Positions 45,169 to 54,264 of a stretch of DNA of 64,000 nucleotides are shown piece by piece. Each line of letters begins with the position of its first letter. Within the stretch, counting starts at the first letter, position 1. Both the position numbers and the translations under genes were made by a program. The notes under the pieces are model-generated. The model was not told the DNA's origin. It was given only the letters and a program-made list of their open reading frames with translations, and made no database searches. The DNA comes from Pseudobacteriovorax sp. (lineage in GTDB: Bacteria; Bdellovibrionota_B; Oligoflexia; Oligoflexales; Oligoflexaceae): positions 62,001 through 126,000 of the forward strand of contig JABSRP010000015.1 in assembly GCA_013215145.1 (NCBI GenBank). Direction: 5' to 3'.

Positions 45169-45263
45169 GACTATTGACCCTCCGATGTCACAGTGACCCA
45201 TACAAAAACTGTGCGCTATGCTTTGGAGTCTAGCATAAGAATTTACCTGATTCTTGTGCTAAT

Positions 45264-46259
45264 TTAAACCATCTGCCGATACCCTACCATGATCATATAT
45301 GTCATATATAGCAAGATAAATGTGACTCCTGTCGTCCTACCCAAGTTGCCTTCTGGTTTATTTTGTAGCATGAGTCCTAACAAAACGACCGCGACAATAG
45401 TATGCACACACATATCAAAGGTGCCCCAGTAGTCGACTTGAATCGGTGCTACGGTCAGCGCTGCGCCAAGAACTAAAGATAGGTTCATGACGTTCGAGCC
45501 TATGATATTGCCGATAATCATGCCCCCTTTTTTCTTTCCTGCCATACTCAGGCTGGCGACCAACTCGGGAAGGCTGGTCCCAAAGGCTACAATCGTGAGT
45601 CCAATAGTTGACTCCGAGACTCCAAGCTGCTTTGCAATGGAGATCGCACTACGAACTGTGAATTCGCCTCCTAGAATGACAAATACTAAACCTACGATAA
45701 GTATTGCTATAGATTTGCCTAGTGGGCTGCTTTCAGGCTCTTCGTCCTCTGATGTCTGGGTCAAGTCATTCTTGCTGTTTCTTAGTATTCTAACGATGAA
45801 CGTCACAAATAGTAGCAGAAGGACAATCCCTCCCATGCGAGAGACCTGAGATTCAAAGAGTAATGGTGTCGGCGCATCGGTTTTGCCAAAAAACGTCAAA
45901 CCGGTAAACGTCATAGCTACCAAAAAAAAGAAGCCTACATCTTTTTTCACTGCCGGTGTGCTGACCAGTGGGATTACAAGGGAGGCTGTTCCCAATATGA
46001 GTAGCGTATTGGCAATATTAGAGCCGATGACATTAGCATAGGCGAGGCTGCCACTGCCTTGCAAAGATGACTGTACCGATACGACCAACTCTGGAAGAGA
46101 TGTGCCGAAGGCGACGACAGTTAGACCAATCACCAAATCGGAAACCTTGAGGTATTTAGCTAGGCTAGAGGATCCATCAATGAGCCAATCAGCGCCCTTC
46201 ATCAGTCCCCAAAGGCTAACGGCAAATATTACAAGCGGTATAAGTAGTCCATCCGACAC
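45264..46259 (-). CDS. CaCA-family calcium/sodium antiporter (YrbG-like)
   Basis: 331 residues from GTG 46259 with GGAGG seven bases upstream. Two alpha-repeats of the Ca2+/cation antiporter family: VVAFGTSLPELVVSV with GSNIANTLLILG, and IVAFGTSLPELVASL with GSNVMNLSLVLG. About 10 membrane segments in the inner membrane. Exchanges Ca2+ for Na+ or H+. Confidence 0.93.
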   Translation of the reverse strand: MSDGLLIPLVIFAVSLWGLMKGADWLIDGSSSLAKYLKVSDLVIGLTVVAFGTSLPELVVSVQSSLQGSGSLAYANVIGSNIANTLLILGTASLVIPLVSTPAVKKDVGFFFLVAMTFTGLTFFGKTDAPTPLLFESQVSRMGGIVLLLLFVTFIVRILRNSKNDLTQTSEDEEPESSPLGKSIAILIVGLVFVILGGEFTVRSAISIAKQLGVSESTIGLTIVAFGTSLPELVASLSMAGKKKGGMIIGNIIGSNVMNLSLVLGAALTVAPIQVDYWGTFDMCVHTIVAVVLLGLMLQNKPEGNLGRTTGVTFILLYMTYMIMVGYRQMV

Positions 46260-46499
46260 AAAAAACCTCCGGCCAACAGTATGCGATGATTATACGCAAT
46301 TTTCCTAATGATTCATCAGATTTATCAAAAATCCTCGGAATTCCCAATCCTCATTGGAAGGTGAGCTAACTTAATAGTAGGGCTGCTTCCCATTGTCGAG
46401 GAGCGATAATGTACATCATATTCAGAAGTTTTAAATTGGGTAATTTTAATCATTGATTCAAGGCGGTAATTTGGCCGAATAGATAACAAAGGAGGTGGT

Positions 46500-46700
46500 A
46501 TGACATCAATAGGACGTTTTGTGAATCTACCACAAAAAAACCAAAACTGGGGTCGCTTTCAGGATGAGTATGGCAATCACTGGAATGTTAGATCAAAGGC
46601 CATCCCCTCGGGAACTGATAGTGGTGACGAGTTAGCCTATCGATTGGATTTCTCAGATGCGTCACAGACGCTACCAAAGGTTATGATCGAGGAGGACTAA
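46500..46700 (+). CDS. Small hypothetical protein, 66 aa
   Basis: Strong ribosome-binding site AAAGGAGGTGGT before ATG 46500. The product is soluble and acidic, with NWGRFQDEYGNHWNVR in its first half. Its stop overlaps the stop of the convergent gene on minus by 4 bases (46697-46700). No family recognised; the good SD supports a real gene. Confidence 0.6.
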   Translation: MTSIGRFVNLPQKNQNWGRFQDEYGNHWNVRSKAIPSGTDSGDELAYRLDFSDASQTLPKVMIEED

Positions 46701-47617
46701 GACGACTTTTGTGTTTCGATTAATTGATCAACAGTGTTTTGATCAATTTTTTCGAGTTCCGCCACACCTTTCAGAAGATGAAACTCGGAGATAATCCCCT
46801 TAGATTCTGCTTTTAGGACATCACTGATGTCTTTTTGTTCCCTTAGGTGTTGTAGGTATTTATAGCTAGATACGGCTGCTCGTTTTATGAAGGAAAAGTG
46901 CTCGGGGTCAACCTCAGTTACGTCGTCATGTTCATAGGTGCGACTGACTGCGTCAATACACTCGGCTAGTTGTCTAAGCTCAGAGTATCCCTCTTTGCTG
47001 CCAAAATAGTGAAACGCCCCAACCAGGCCATTGAATCGTTGTCCGATATGGACCATGGCTGCTTTATTTTGCGCATCCTTCGCAATTTGATTGATGTAGT
47101 CGACCGTTTCCTTGAGGTGTTGCGAGGCCTCCACTGCCGACAAAGAGCCCGTGCGTCTGGGTGTTTTTTCCGCTTCTTTAAAGTCAGGATGAGTAATGCT
47201 GGGTTTTCTGGCGGCTTTTTTACCGTGAAAGGCTCGATTGAAATCTGATTGCTTCAAGGGAAACGTCGTAAAGACGCCTCGAGGTATAAGCCCGGACCAC
47301 TTCTCCATATCAGCAGACTCTGACTCGCCGACATAACATAGAAAGTTAACGTCCTCTTTCTCGTTGAGAGGTGCGAACTTTTTCAGATTCTCTTCTAAGT
47401 CGTGGGCAGAATACATCGAACCCTCGAAGACCACGTTCATCACTGTTTCGTCGTTGTCGATGTGGTTTAGGGCTTCTTCTGGTCTTTCGACGCTGTATTT
47501 GTCTGCGGGAAAAGCTGCTCCGTTCAACAAAATCACAGATTTCGCTTTGAATTCACGGTCTTTGCAGACGATCACACTTTTAATGCGCTCTTTTCTTCGT
47601 CCCACTAGCTTAACCAA
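46697..47617 (-). CDS. Degenerate receiver/Hpt-like two-domain protein
   Basis: 306 residues from TTG 47617, with GGGGGAAG before it. Residues about 10-115 could be a receiver-like fold without an evident phospho-acceptor. Residues about 160-290 are all-helical, with IGQRFNGLVGAFHYFG in place of the HxxKG segment of Hpt domains: the histidine and lysine are missing. If that reading is right, it is a signalling adaptor that no longer passes phosphate. Both assignments are tentative; no known family was recognised. Confidence 0.45.
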   Translation of the reverse strand: MVKLVGRRKERIKSVIVCKDREFKAKSVILLNGAAFPADKYSVERPEEALNHIDNDETVMNVVFEGSMYSAHDLEENLKKFAPLNEKEDVNFLCYVGESESADMEKWSGLIPRGVFTTFPLKQSDFNRAFHGKKAARKPSITHPDFKEAEKTPRRTGSLSAVEASQHLKETVDYINQIAKDAQNKAAMVHIGQRFNGLVGAFHYFGSKEGYSELRQLAECIDAVSRTYEHDDVTEVDPEHFSFIKRAAVSSYKYLQHLREQKDISDVLKAESKGIISEFHLLKGVAELEKIDQNTVDQLIETQKSS

Positions 47618-47893
47618 GCTTCTTCCCCCGGCATACTGTCATTGGATATACAAGTATATCGGTGAGCTGCCCTTGTTATTTAGTCAGGCCATAAAATATT
47701 TTGCCTCAATTGCCATACGTCATACCTTTCTGAAATCGATCGTCTTTTGGATTCCTGAACAAAAGGTTAGTCAGATAATATAAGCCCCACTGTTTCCGAA
47801 GATATTGAAGGAATTTTCGAAAAAAAGAAAAAAAATACAGCGCTTCTAGGAATAAAATTGCTGGACGAGACAGACCGAATTTATTATGAATTA

Positions 47894-48053
47894 ATAGAAA
47901 GCAAAATTACTGTTATCTGGCGCCATTAATTTAAGTCTCTTTGAGACTTGGAAGCACTGTTGTGCCAGCAAATGGTTTGATTGATAAGCTAAGCTATCAT
48001 CAATTACATTTCTCCTTTTCATGGACTCGATGTGCTGTCACATCGAGTTTTTT
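47894..48053 (+). ncRNA. Candidate structured small RNA, about 160 nt
   Basis: Plus strand, in a 420-bp stretch without genes. A promoter-like TTGCTG-18-TATTAT lies at 47858-47887. The stretch then has AAGTCTC-TTT-GAGACTT (7 bp), TTGATTGATA paired with TATCATCAA, and CTGGC with GCCAG, and ends in the strong terminator ACTCGATGTG-CTGT-CACATCGAGT plus seven T. No ORF fits. The terminator's only upstream plus-strand candidate is this RNA. Boundaries are estimated. Confidence 0.4.
48024..48053 (+). terminator. Strong intrinsic terminator (plus)
   Basis: A perfect 10-bp stem around CTGT followed by a run of T. It overlaps the last codons and stop of the convergent minus-strand lipoprotein gene. 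On minus there is no T-tract after the hairpin. Confidence 0.85.
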
Positions 48054-48850
48054 TCATCCTCATTTTGATTGACCTCTGGTGTGGGTAGAGGGATTTCAAT
48101 CACCGGCCACCCCGCATTCTCACCATCTGGCTGAAGCCAAACGCTTGCGTCGTAGATGACGAAACTGTTGTTTTGAAGCTGGAATGAATAAATATACTCA
48201 TTGAAATTATTACGATAATAAGTTGTTTGGATTGTTTTTAGAGGGCTATCGTCAGAGATCTTGTCGGGGTCTTCGTTTGGAAAGTCGAAAGCGCGCCAAG
48301 CGATGAATGTTGCGATTTCGAACTCTGTCAAAGGTGGATCGTCTTCAGTGGGCATAGTTTTATTCTCGACTTGAAAGACTATATTGTCCCGAATTCCTTC
48401 AATCGATTCATAACTGGTGTAGTCCTCATGGCAAGCTAAACAATGCTCGTCAATCAGTGGTTTAATGTTTTGCTCGTAAGATACTTTTTGTATCGCCAAG
48501 GTCGTTTCAGATGCTTTACCGAAGCTTACGGTAACCTGATAATCACAGGACCTAGAAAGGTTTTCTGAGATTTCAAATCCATCGACGTAGGTACCCGAAT
48601 ACGTTAAGGGTTCGCTAACGGTGCAACTATCTCCTTCCGGAGACAACGTCACCACAAATTGATCAATAGATGAAAAAATATCAGGCATTTGGTCTTGGTA
48701 ATCAGCTCGGTCAGGTAGCGTCATGTAGAAAGGGGTCTCTCCTGTAACGGCCTCGACATCCTCTGAATTTGTTTCAGAAGTCCTTTTGTCAATGACCTCT
48801 CCACAGGACAGTGTAAAGATGATAAAGCTCAATAGTCTCAAAAATTTCAT
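48038..48850 (-). CDS. Lipoprotein with single c-type haem motif
   Basis: 270 residues. Lipobox LSCG gives Cys16. A beta-rich N-terminal section (about 40-120) is followed by a cytochrome-c-like section with CLACH (Cys137, Cys140, His141) and a possible axial Met166 in KTMPTEDDPPLT; EIATFIAWR follows as in small cytochromes. The C-terminus is a second beta-rich section. It probably carries one haem on the periplasmic side of a membrane; the partner is unknown. Its 3' end holds the terminator of the candidate sRNA. Divergent from the second TIGR02147 gene. Confidence 0.75.
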   Translation of the reverse strand: MKFLRLLSFIIFTLSCGEVIDKRTSETNSEDVEAVTGETPFYMTLPDRADYQDQMPDIFSSIDQFVVTLSPEGDSCTVSEPLTYSGTYVDGFEISENLSRSCDYQVTVSFGKASETTLAIQKVSYEQNIKPLIDEHCLACHEDYTSYESIEGIRDNIVFQVENKTMPTEDDPPLTEFEIATFIAWRAFDFPNEDPDKISDDSPLKTIQTTYYRNNFNEYIYSFQLQNNSFVIYDASVWLQPDGENAGWPVIEIPLPTPEVNQNEDEKNSM

Positions 48851-49214
48851 CTCAGCGTTCTCCTCTACTTAGTATATGGGTCGGAGCCGCGCTAAAAGAG
48901 TTTACATAATTCTACTGTTCCCGGTATTATTGGTATTTACTCAACTTTTACAGATAGTTAAGTCGGTAGTCAGTTGGCTGATTGAGGCTAATTTCTACGA
49001 AATAGTAAAACCCTTTCGGATATTTTGTCCTTTTTTTTGGAGCATCCTTGAAAATATGGTCCGTTTCCGTCGGGTTGCTGCGACATTTTGGTGTCCAGAT
49101 AATTACCTAGCTATTTGTTGTACACCATAAGTGTACAGTTTCCCCATGAAGTCCTGAATTTGTCTAGGTATGGGTCACGTGTCTGCGTTAACTCAAGGCG
49201 GGCGGTAAAACGAA
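48851..49214. other. Intergenic region upstream of second TIGR02147 gene
   Basis: 364 bp between divergent genes. An 84-codon frame on plus (48876-49130) has no ribosome-binding site and unusual composition, so it is not called. Promoters of the lipoprotein and the TIGR02147 gene probably lie here. Confidence 0.5.
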
Positions 49215-50072
49215 ATGTCGATGGAATCGAAAACAGTTATATACGAAAATGATGGAATCACGGCTGTCGAGAAATTGATTGCTTTACGGAAACTACAGAC
49301 TCCTTATTTTTCAAAAAGCTACCTAAGTAAAAAACTAGGACTTAGGTCTCGAGGCTATTTAACAGACGTTTTCAAAAAACGAAAAAAACTGAGTGCTCGT
49401 ATCGTAGCTCCCCTCGTTGAGCAACTAGGGTTAGAAGCCAAGCATGAAGCGCTGCTGAAAAAAAAATTAATGCTCGATACCGAACTTTGTAAGACTGAAG
49501 AAGCTCGTGCTAGTTTGCTTGAGGAAATCTCTATGTTGATGAAAAACGACAGCAGAGAGTCCATTGCGATCAGCGAAAACGATAATATTGAGTTTCTTTC
49601 TTTGATATACCTTTCGTTTTTTCTTTTCGCTCATAACACTGGACAAAGAAAAGATGTAGTTAAACTGTTTGGACGTGATAAAGGGATTGTGGTTGATCGT
49701 TCGCTTCATATATTGGTGCAGAAAGGTGTGCTGATAAAAGAAGGGAGTTTCTATCGACCCGATGAGAATCATACCCCTAGCTTTTTAAATCTAAATTGTT
49801 CTACGAATCATCTCATCAAGTATCTAAAGTCTTCGATCCTCGAGGGGTCTGAAAAAGTCAATCAGCTAAAGACTATTCCAGGTGAGGTGATTTTCAATAG
49901 CTCTGTGCTTACTGTTAGGAAAAAGAAATATCTTGAGCTAGTAGCAGAACTTAAAAACGATTTAAACACTATGCACGCGAAGCTAGATGACTCTCAACCT
50001 GATACCCTCGTTCGATTTAATGTTCAAATATATCCACTGGTTTCACACAAAAAGGAGAGTCTCATATGCTAG
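49215..50072 (+). CDS. TIGR02147-family protein, second copy
   Basis: 285 residues. It has the same plan as the 27000-27887 gene: an N-terminal HTH-like segment (SKKLGLRSRGYLTDVFKKRKKLS), a helical middle and a C-terminus with RFNVQIYPLVSHKKE, matching the first copy's HMNIQFFPSTH. Sequence identity is low, so these are distant members. It overlaps the next gene by 7 bases (50066-50072), so the two are translationally coupled, and it is divergent from the cytochrome-type lipoprotein. Presumed transcriptional regulator. Confidence 0.75.
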   Translation: MSMESKTVIYENDGITAVEKLIALRKLQTPYFSKSYLSKKLGLRSRGYLTDVFKKRKKLSARIVAPLVEQLGLEAKHEALLKKKLMLDTELCKTEEARASLLEEISMLMKNDSRESIAISENDNIEFLSLIYLSFFLFAHNTGQRKDVVKLFGRDKGIVVDRSLHILVQKGVLIKEGSFYRPDENHTPSFLNLNCSTNHLIKYLKSSILEGSEKVNQLKTIPGEVIFNSSVLTVRKKKYLELVAELKNDLNTMHAKLDDSQPDTLVRFNVQIYPLVSHKKESLIC

Positions 50073-50647
50073 TAAAATTCGGAATTATGTTTTTATTTGC
50101 AGTTTTCTCGATGGCGGAGTTTGGGGGGGCACAAGTCATCCAACCGAGGCCGCAATTGCGACCCTTTCCTACAAAGTCAATATCTCGCGTAAAAATGATG
50201 AGTTTGAAGTCATCTCCCTTTGCAAGTATAGAAGCCTATACGAATACTTTGGAGATCTATCGAAAAGGTAATCAATTGTATTTTGCACTTCAAAAAGTAG
50301 CCCATCATAATTCAGCAAATGATTATTGTATTTATGCAATTAGGAATCAACTTGATGTCAGAGAGGATTCCCTCTCTACGTCGTTGCTCAAAATGGAAAT
50401 ATTATGCTCGGGACTACAATATGACGATGTAAGATTCAATGGTTCTTTGGTTGAAGTCGAGGACAATGGTTTATGTGTGAGAGCCATTTGCGGCCGACCA
50501 ATTGTGACTGTGGGAAATCTAAGGGTACTTCCACGGCCTAGTTTAGGGCAAAACTTAAGTGATCTAAACGATAGACTTGAGGACTTGACCAGGACTTATC
50601 CAACTCAGGCATACTTAAGAGTCAAAACAGAATGGACTGATCTATGA
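50066..50647 (+). CDS. Exported protein coupled to TIGR02147 gene
   Basis: 193 residues, ATG inside the end of the TIGR02147 gene and preceded by AAGGAGAG. Signal peptide about 1-22 (KFGIMFLFAVFSMAEFGGAQ) without a lipobox. The mature part has four cysteines (NDYCIYA, EILCSG, LCVRAICG) that could form two disulfides, and looks beta-rich. No family recognised. It ends 6 bp inside the convergent transporter gene. Confidence 0.65.
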   Translation: MLVKFGIMFLFAVFSMAEFGGAQVIQPRPQLRPFPTKSISRVKMMSLKSSPFASIEAYTNTLEIYRKGNQLYFALQKVAHHNSANDYCIYAIRNQLDVREDSLSTSLLKMEILCSGLQYDDVRFNGSLVEVEDNGLCVRAICGRPIVTVGNLRVLPRPSLGQNLSDLNDRLEDLTRTYPTQAYLRVKTEWTDL

Positions 50648-51550
50648 AACCTGATCCATACTAGCGCTGACCGTCGGTTCTAAATCAGTTTTTTCATCTG
50701 ATTTACTGAAAACATAAGCTGCTACCGCCCCTGTGGCAAACATAATAAGTGAATAGGTAGCAGCAGGTATAGAAAGCACCGGGTCTTCGAGTATAGTGCT
50801 TGTGATAAAAAGCGCTGTGGTGCCGTTTTGTAATCCAACTTCCAGGCAAATTGTTTTGCCCTCTTTTCGGCCTAATTTGAATGCTCGCGCACCATAAAAT
50901 GAGACCGTCATGGCTATAATATTGAGTAATAGGCAGGCTGGGCCCGCTGTAGCAAACAGCCTCGGTAAGTTGTCCCAATTTTCTAAGCATATTCCAAAAG
51001 TGATGATAAATAGGAGTACCATAGATAGGATCTTTACCGGCTTGTCAAAACGCTGAGCGATTTGTGGCCGTTTCTTATTGATGGTCATTCCGATGATGAC
51101 TGGGATAATAGTGATGACCAAGAGTGTTAATATAGTTTTTGCTATCGGCAGTTCAACAGATGTAGCGAGTCCGAAAAAATTTTCCGATTGCCAAGCGATA
51201 AGCAAAGGTATGGTGATAGGGGTAATCAAGCTAACTATAGTTGTCAGGCTAATGGATAAGGCTACGTTCGCTCGAGACAAGTGAGAGTACATGTTGGATG
51301 TTACGCCACCTGGACAGAACGAAAGGATCATCAAGCCCATGGCGAGCTTTGGCTCGAGACGCATGCCAATAGCGACAAGGAAAGCCAGGATCGGCAGGAT
51401 CATAAATTGACCAAAGAGCCCAATAAACAATGGTTTCGGAGTTTTAGGAATATTTCTGAAGTCAGTGGATGTCAGGGAGAGTCCCATTCCTAGCATTATG
51501 ATAAAAAGCGATAAGGGTAACACAATTTGTGTGAGTAGAGATGCTTCCAT
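50642..51550 (-). CDS. Bile acid:sodium symporter (BASS) family transporter
   Basis: 302 residues, about 9-10 membrane helices. FCPGGVTSNMYSHLSRANVALS is the Na-site block of the family, here split as CPGGVTSNMYSHL and RANVALSISLT, and LEVGLQNGTTALF is the second conserved block. Sodium-coupled uptake of an organic anion in the inner membrane is expected; the substrate is unknown. The gene stands alone. Confidence 0.88.
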   Translation of the reverse strand: MEASLLTQIVLPLSLFIIMLGMGLSLTSTDFRNIPKTPKPLFIGLFGQFMILPILAFLVAIGMRLEPKLAMGLMILSFCPGGVTSNMYSHLSRANVALSISLTTIVSLITPITIPLLIAWQSENFFGLATSVELPIAKTILTLLVITIIPVIIGMTINKKRPQIAQRFDKPVKILSMVLLFIITFGICLENWDNLPRLFATAGPACLLLNIIAMTVSFYGARAFKLGRKEGKTICLEVGLQNGTTALFITSTILEDPVLSIPAATYSLIMFATGAVAAYVFSKSDEKTDLEPTVSASMDQVS

Positions 51551-51689
51551 AAGTCCACCACAGTAAGCTTCGATCCACTAAACGACATGCTCAAGGCGCG
51601 GATTCAGCTTGTTATACAGGAATGTCTTCGAACCTACGTTATACAAGTTGTGGGAACTTTTAAACTTGTTATTTAGAAATATGCCGAAT

Positions 51690-51717
51690 TAATACGGGCG
51701 GCCACCCACCCGTATTA
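51690..51717. repeat. 9-bp inverted repeat after deacetylase gene
   Basis: TAATACGGG and CCCGTATTA pair perfectly around a 10-base loop. No T-tract follows on either strand, so terminator function is uncertain. Confidence 0.35.
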
Positions 51718-51736
51718 CGAGAATCTAAAGTGTTAA

Positions 51737-52777
51737 CTATTGGACGGAAAAATGGCCGGCAAATATGTAAAGGGATTTACCTGGTTTATTCGCTAGGCTT
51801 TGACATGCTGTCGGCAGGCTGCCTCTAGGCACGAGTCGATAGTGGGAGCCAACTGTCTGAATCGACTCATAGTTGATTTCAGTGCCAACGGGAAGAGAGC
51901 ATTTTTCTCCAACGGATAACTGAGAGGAATCAGGAATAACTGTTGCCGTACTTGACGCTAACTTCATAACGGTGCTGGCCGTAACCCGCAAAACTCCAGG
52001 GCGTGGAGTTTGTCCTAAGTCTTCAAGTTGACGCCTGATATTAGGCACCTGGTCCAAACGAACAAACCGAAAGCCAGCTGCCTTCCAACGAGGAACCAAC
52101 TGCTGAATCATAGAATTCGTTTGGGAACGGATATCGTGAGCCAAGACAATACCTCTACCTCTATCATTTGACTCCTTAAAATACCCATTGGCACATCGTG
52201 TGACTGACCAGCCGCGAGCCCAGCAGTCCCAGTCAGCTGCATGCCCCCTTGAGTTGATTTCGCCACCAATGTCCCAGAAAGTAGAGCCGACGTATTTTCT
52301 TAGGCCAGCATTATTTGCGGCGTTGGCAATCGAGCGATTCCACGCGCCAAAAGGTGCTCTAAATAAGTGGATATTGTTAGTCAGGTAGGGCTGAATGGCT
52401 CTATCAGTCAGTCGGAGTTGGGTGATGGCTTCAGAAACAGATATTCTAGTAAGATTAGGGTGGCTCCAGGTGTGGTTGGCAACCAAATGTCCTAGGTCTT
52501 TGAGTTCTTGAAGCACAGCCTCGTTACCTCGGACCTTGTTACCCTGAATAAAAAAGGTAGCTTGGATGCCCTCGGAAGCAAGGTATCTAGCTAGGGGGCC
52601 AGTGTTTCTAGTGGGCCCGTCGTCAAAGGTAAGGCTCAGTGTTTTTCTAGGTAAGTCACGACCAAAAACATTATCCCCGAGATCCTTGGTCTCGCTTTGA
52701 TCTTGTGATGGTCCGCAGGCTGATAGCATACTTAGTGTCATAGCAGAAAATACTAGACGCCTTAAATGAAACCCCAT
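51737..52777 (-). CDS. Lipoprotein polysaccharide deacetylase with C-terminal SH3-like domain
   Basis: 346 residues from ATG 52777 (AAAGGAG six bases upstream). Lipobox LSACG (Cys21). The NodB domain (about 40-255) has LTFDDGP with the catalytic Asp and metal Asp, HTWSHPNLT with the metal histidines, FRAPFG and GIVLAHDI. Residues about 270-340 look like an SH3b-type cell-wall-binding module. It should deacetylate peptidoglycan or another amino sugar polymer in the periplasm. The insert CWARGWSVTRCANG carries a possible disulfide. Confidence 0.88.
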   Translation of the reverse strand: MGFHLRRLVFSAMTLSMLSACGPSQDQSETKDLGDNVFGRDLPRKTLSLTFDDGPTRNTGPLARYLASEGIQATFFIQGNKVRGNEAVLQELKDLGHLVANHTWSHPNLTRISVSEAITQLRLTDRAIQPYLTNNIHLFRAPFGAWNRSIANAANNAGLRKYVGSTFWDIGGEINSRGHAADWDCWARGWSVTRCANGYFKESNDRGRGIVLAHDIRSQTNSMIQQLVPRWKAAGFRFVRLDQVPNIRRQLEDLGQTPRPGVLRVTASTVMKLASSTATVIPDSSQLSVGEKCSLPVGTEINYESIQTVGSHYRLVPRGSLPTACQSLANKPGKSLYIFAGHFSVQ

Positions 52778-52944
52778 AATCATCTCCTTTGTTGGAATGG
52801 GAACGTTTAGGGTCGGGTGTATCAAAAGAACGAGTCTGTGTGCCAGGATATTTTTGAATGAAGTCGGCGTCCATGCTATTTAATCACAAATGGCGGACGC
52901 CTAGGTAGGTAAAGGGCTTTTTTCTTAATCCTATTTACCAGAAG

Positions 52945-54027
52945 TCACGTAGCTGCCGGATAGTCTGTATAACCCGTCTCATTGCCGCCATAAAACGTTG
53001 ATTGGTCGGGCTCAGTCAGTGCGATTCCTTTATCAAACCTAGCAGGTAGATCGGGGTTAGATATGTAAGGACGACCATAGGCCACGGCAAAAGCCAAGCC
53101 GCTATTTACGATATCTTGCCCGCGGTCTTTGTCGTATCCACCGTTTGCGATGTAGTTGCCTTTAAAGGAAGATCGAAGATTTTCAATTAAGGTTTTGTGA
53201 GCTTCGGGAACGTCCGCTCCGGGAAATGCTTCAACTACGTGCAAATAAGCCAGCTTACGATTTTCTAGCTCTTTGTAAATGTAAGGATAAATCTCGCTGG
53301 AGTCGGATACGTCGATATCGTTGAACTGACCGATAGGTGAGAGTCGGACCCCTACTTTTTCCGCTCCTATCTCATTAGAGACCGCATCGATGACCTCGAG
53401 AAGTAGGCGGCTTCTATTTTCGATAGTCCCCCCATAGGCATCTGTCCTTTTGTTGCAATTGCTCGCGATAAACTGATTCAGAAGGTAGCCATTAGCCCCA
53501 TGGACTTCAACCCCGTCAAATCCCGCTGATTTTGCAAGGCGTGTGGCCGAACGATATTGCTCAATCAAGGATGGTATCTCTTCTGATTTGATAGCCCTTG
53601 GGTCAGACGTATCCTCGAACCCTTTTTCGGTGAAGGTTTGGCTGTTAGCTCGTATCGCAGAAGGCGCGATCGGTTGCTCTCCTTTGGGAAGCAGTGAAAG
53701 GTGTGAAATCCTTCCAACATGCCATAGTTGTATAAATATTTTGCCGTTTTGTTGATGAACGGCAGAGGTAATCGCTTTCCATGCCTCAGCGTGTGTTTCG
53801 TTATACAGCCCGGGGGTATCGAGATAGCCTTTGCCGAGTGGAGATATCTGTGTGGCTTCCGTGATGATTAAACCTGCTGTGGCCCTTTGCTTGTAGTACT
53901 CCGTTGCCATTGCCTTTGGTGTGCCATCAGCCTGAGCTCGGTTACGGGTTAGTGGTGCCATAAATACGCGATTTTTTACCTGTGTCGCACCAATGTTTCC
54001 TTCGGAAAAAAGAGATGTAGGGCTCAT
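52945..54027 (-). CDS. Old Yellow Enzyme family alkene reductase
   Basis: 360 residues, FMN barrel. NRVFMAPLTRNRA, QLWHVGR, the substrate His/Asn pair in EVHGANGYLLNQF and the AYGRPYISNPDLP end are typical of NemA/XenA/OPR-type ene-reductases. It reduces activated C=C bonds or N-ethylmaleimide-like electrophiles with NAD(P)H. GGAGGT precedes ATG 54027. It stands alone. Confidence 0.95.
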   Translation of the reverse strand: MSPTSLFSEGNIGATQVKNRVFMAPLTRNRAQADGTPKAMATEYYKQRATAGLIITEATQISPLGKGYLDTPGLYNETHAEAWKAITSAVHQQNGKIFIQLWHVGRISHLSLLPKGEQPIAPSAIRANSQTFTEKGFEDTSDPRAIKSEEIPSLIEQYRSATRLAKSAGFDGVEVHGANGYLLNQFIASNCNKRTDAYGGTIENRSRLLLEVIDAVSNEIGAEKVGVRLSPIGQFNDIDVSDSSEIYPYIYKELENRKLAYLHVVEAFPGADVPEAHKTLIENLRSSFKGNYIANGGYDKDRGQDIVNSGLAFAVAYGRPYISNPDLPARFDKGIALTEPDQSTFYGGNETGYTDYPAAT

Positions 54028-54188
54028 GTATCTACCTCCAAGTTAATACCAGTTGACAAGGAGGCTATCCTGAAAGTGTTTTGCTTTAAATAGCAAATTT
54101 ATCAATAGCTAACGATTGTGGCAGGAGAATGGTCTCATAGGAGCATAGGAGTCGGGTCTATGACTGTCGATTGCTAGTAAACATTCCC

Positions 54189-54226
54189 AAAAAAAAATCC
54201 CCTGAGCACACGCTGCACAGGGGATT
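54189..54226 (-). terminator. Intrinsic terminator of small lipoprotein gene
   Basis: On minus AATCCCCTG and CAGGGGATT pair perfectly (9 bp) and are followed by a long T-run. Confidence 0.9.
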
Positions 54227-54264
54227 CTATATCATCAATTCTCTAGTCACACGAATGTAATGGT

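Noticed and set aside
47364-47783. 139-codon frame on plus
   Set aside because: Mostly antisense to the receiver/Hpt-like gene, with no SD.
48876-49130. 84-codon frame on plus
   Set aside because: No SD, unusual residue composition and no recognisable domain; lies in a divergent promoter region.
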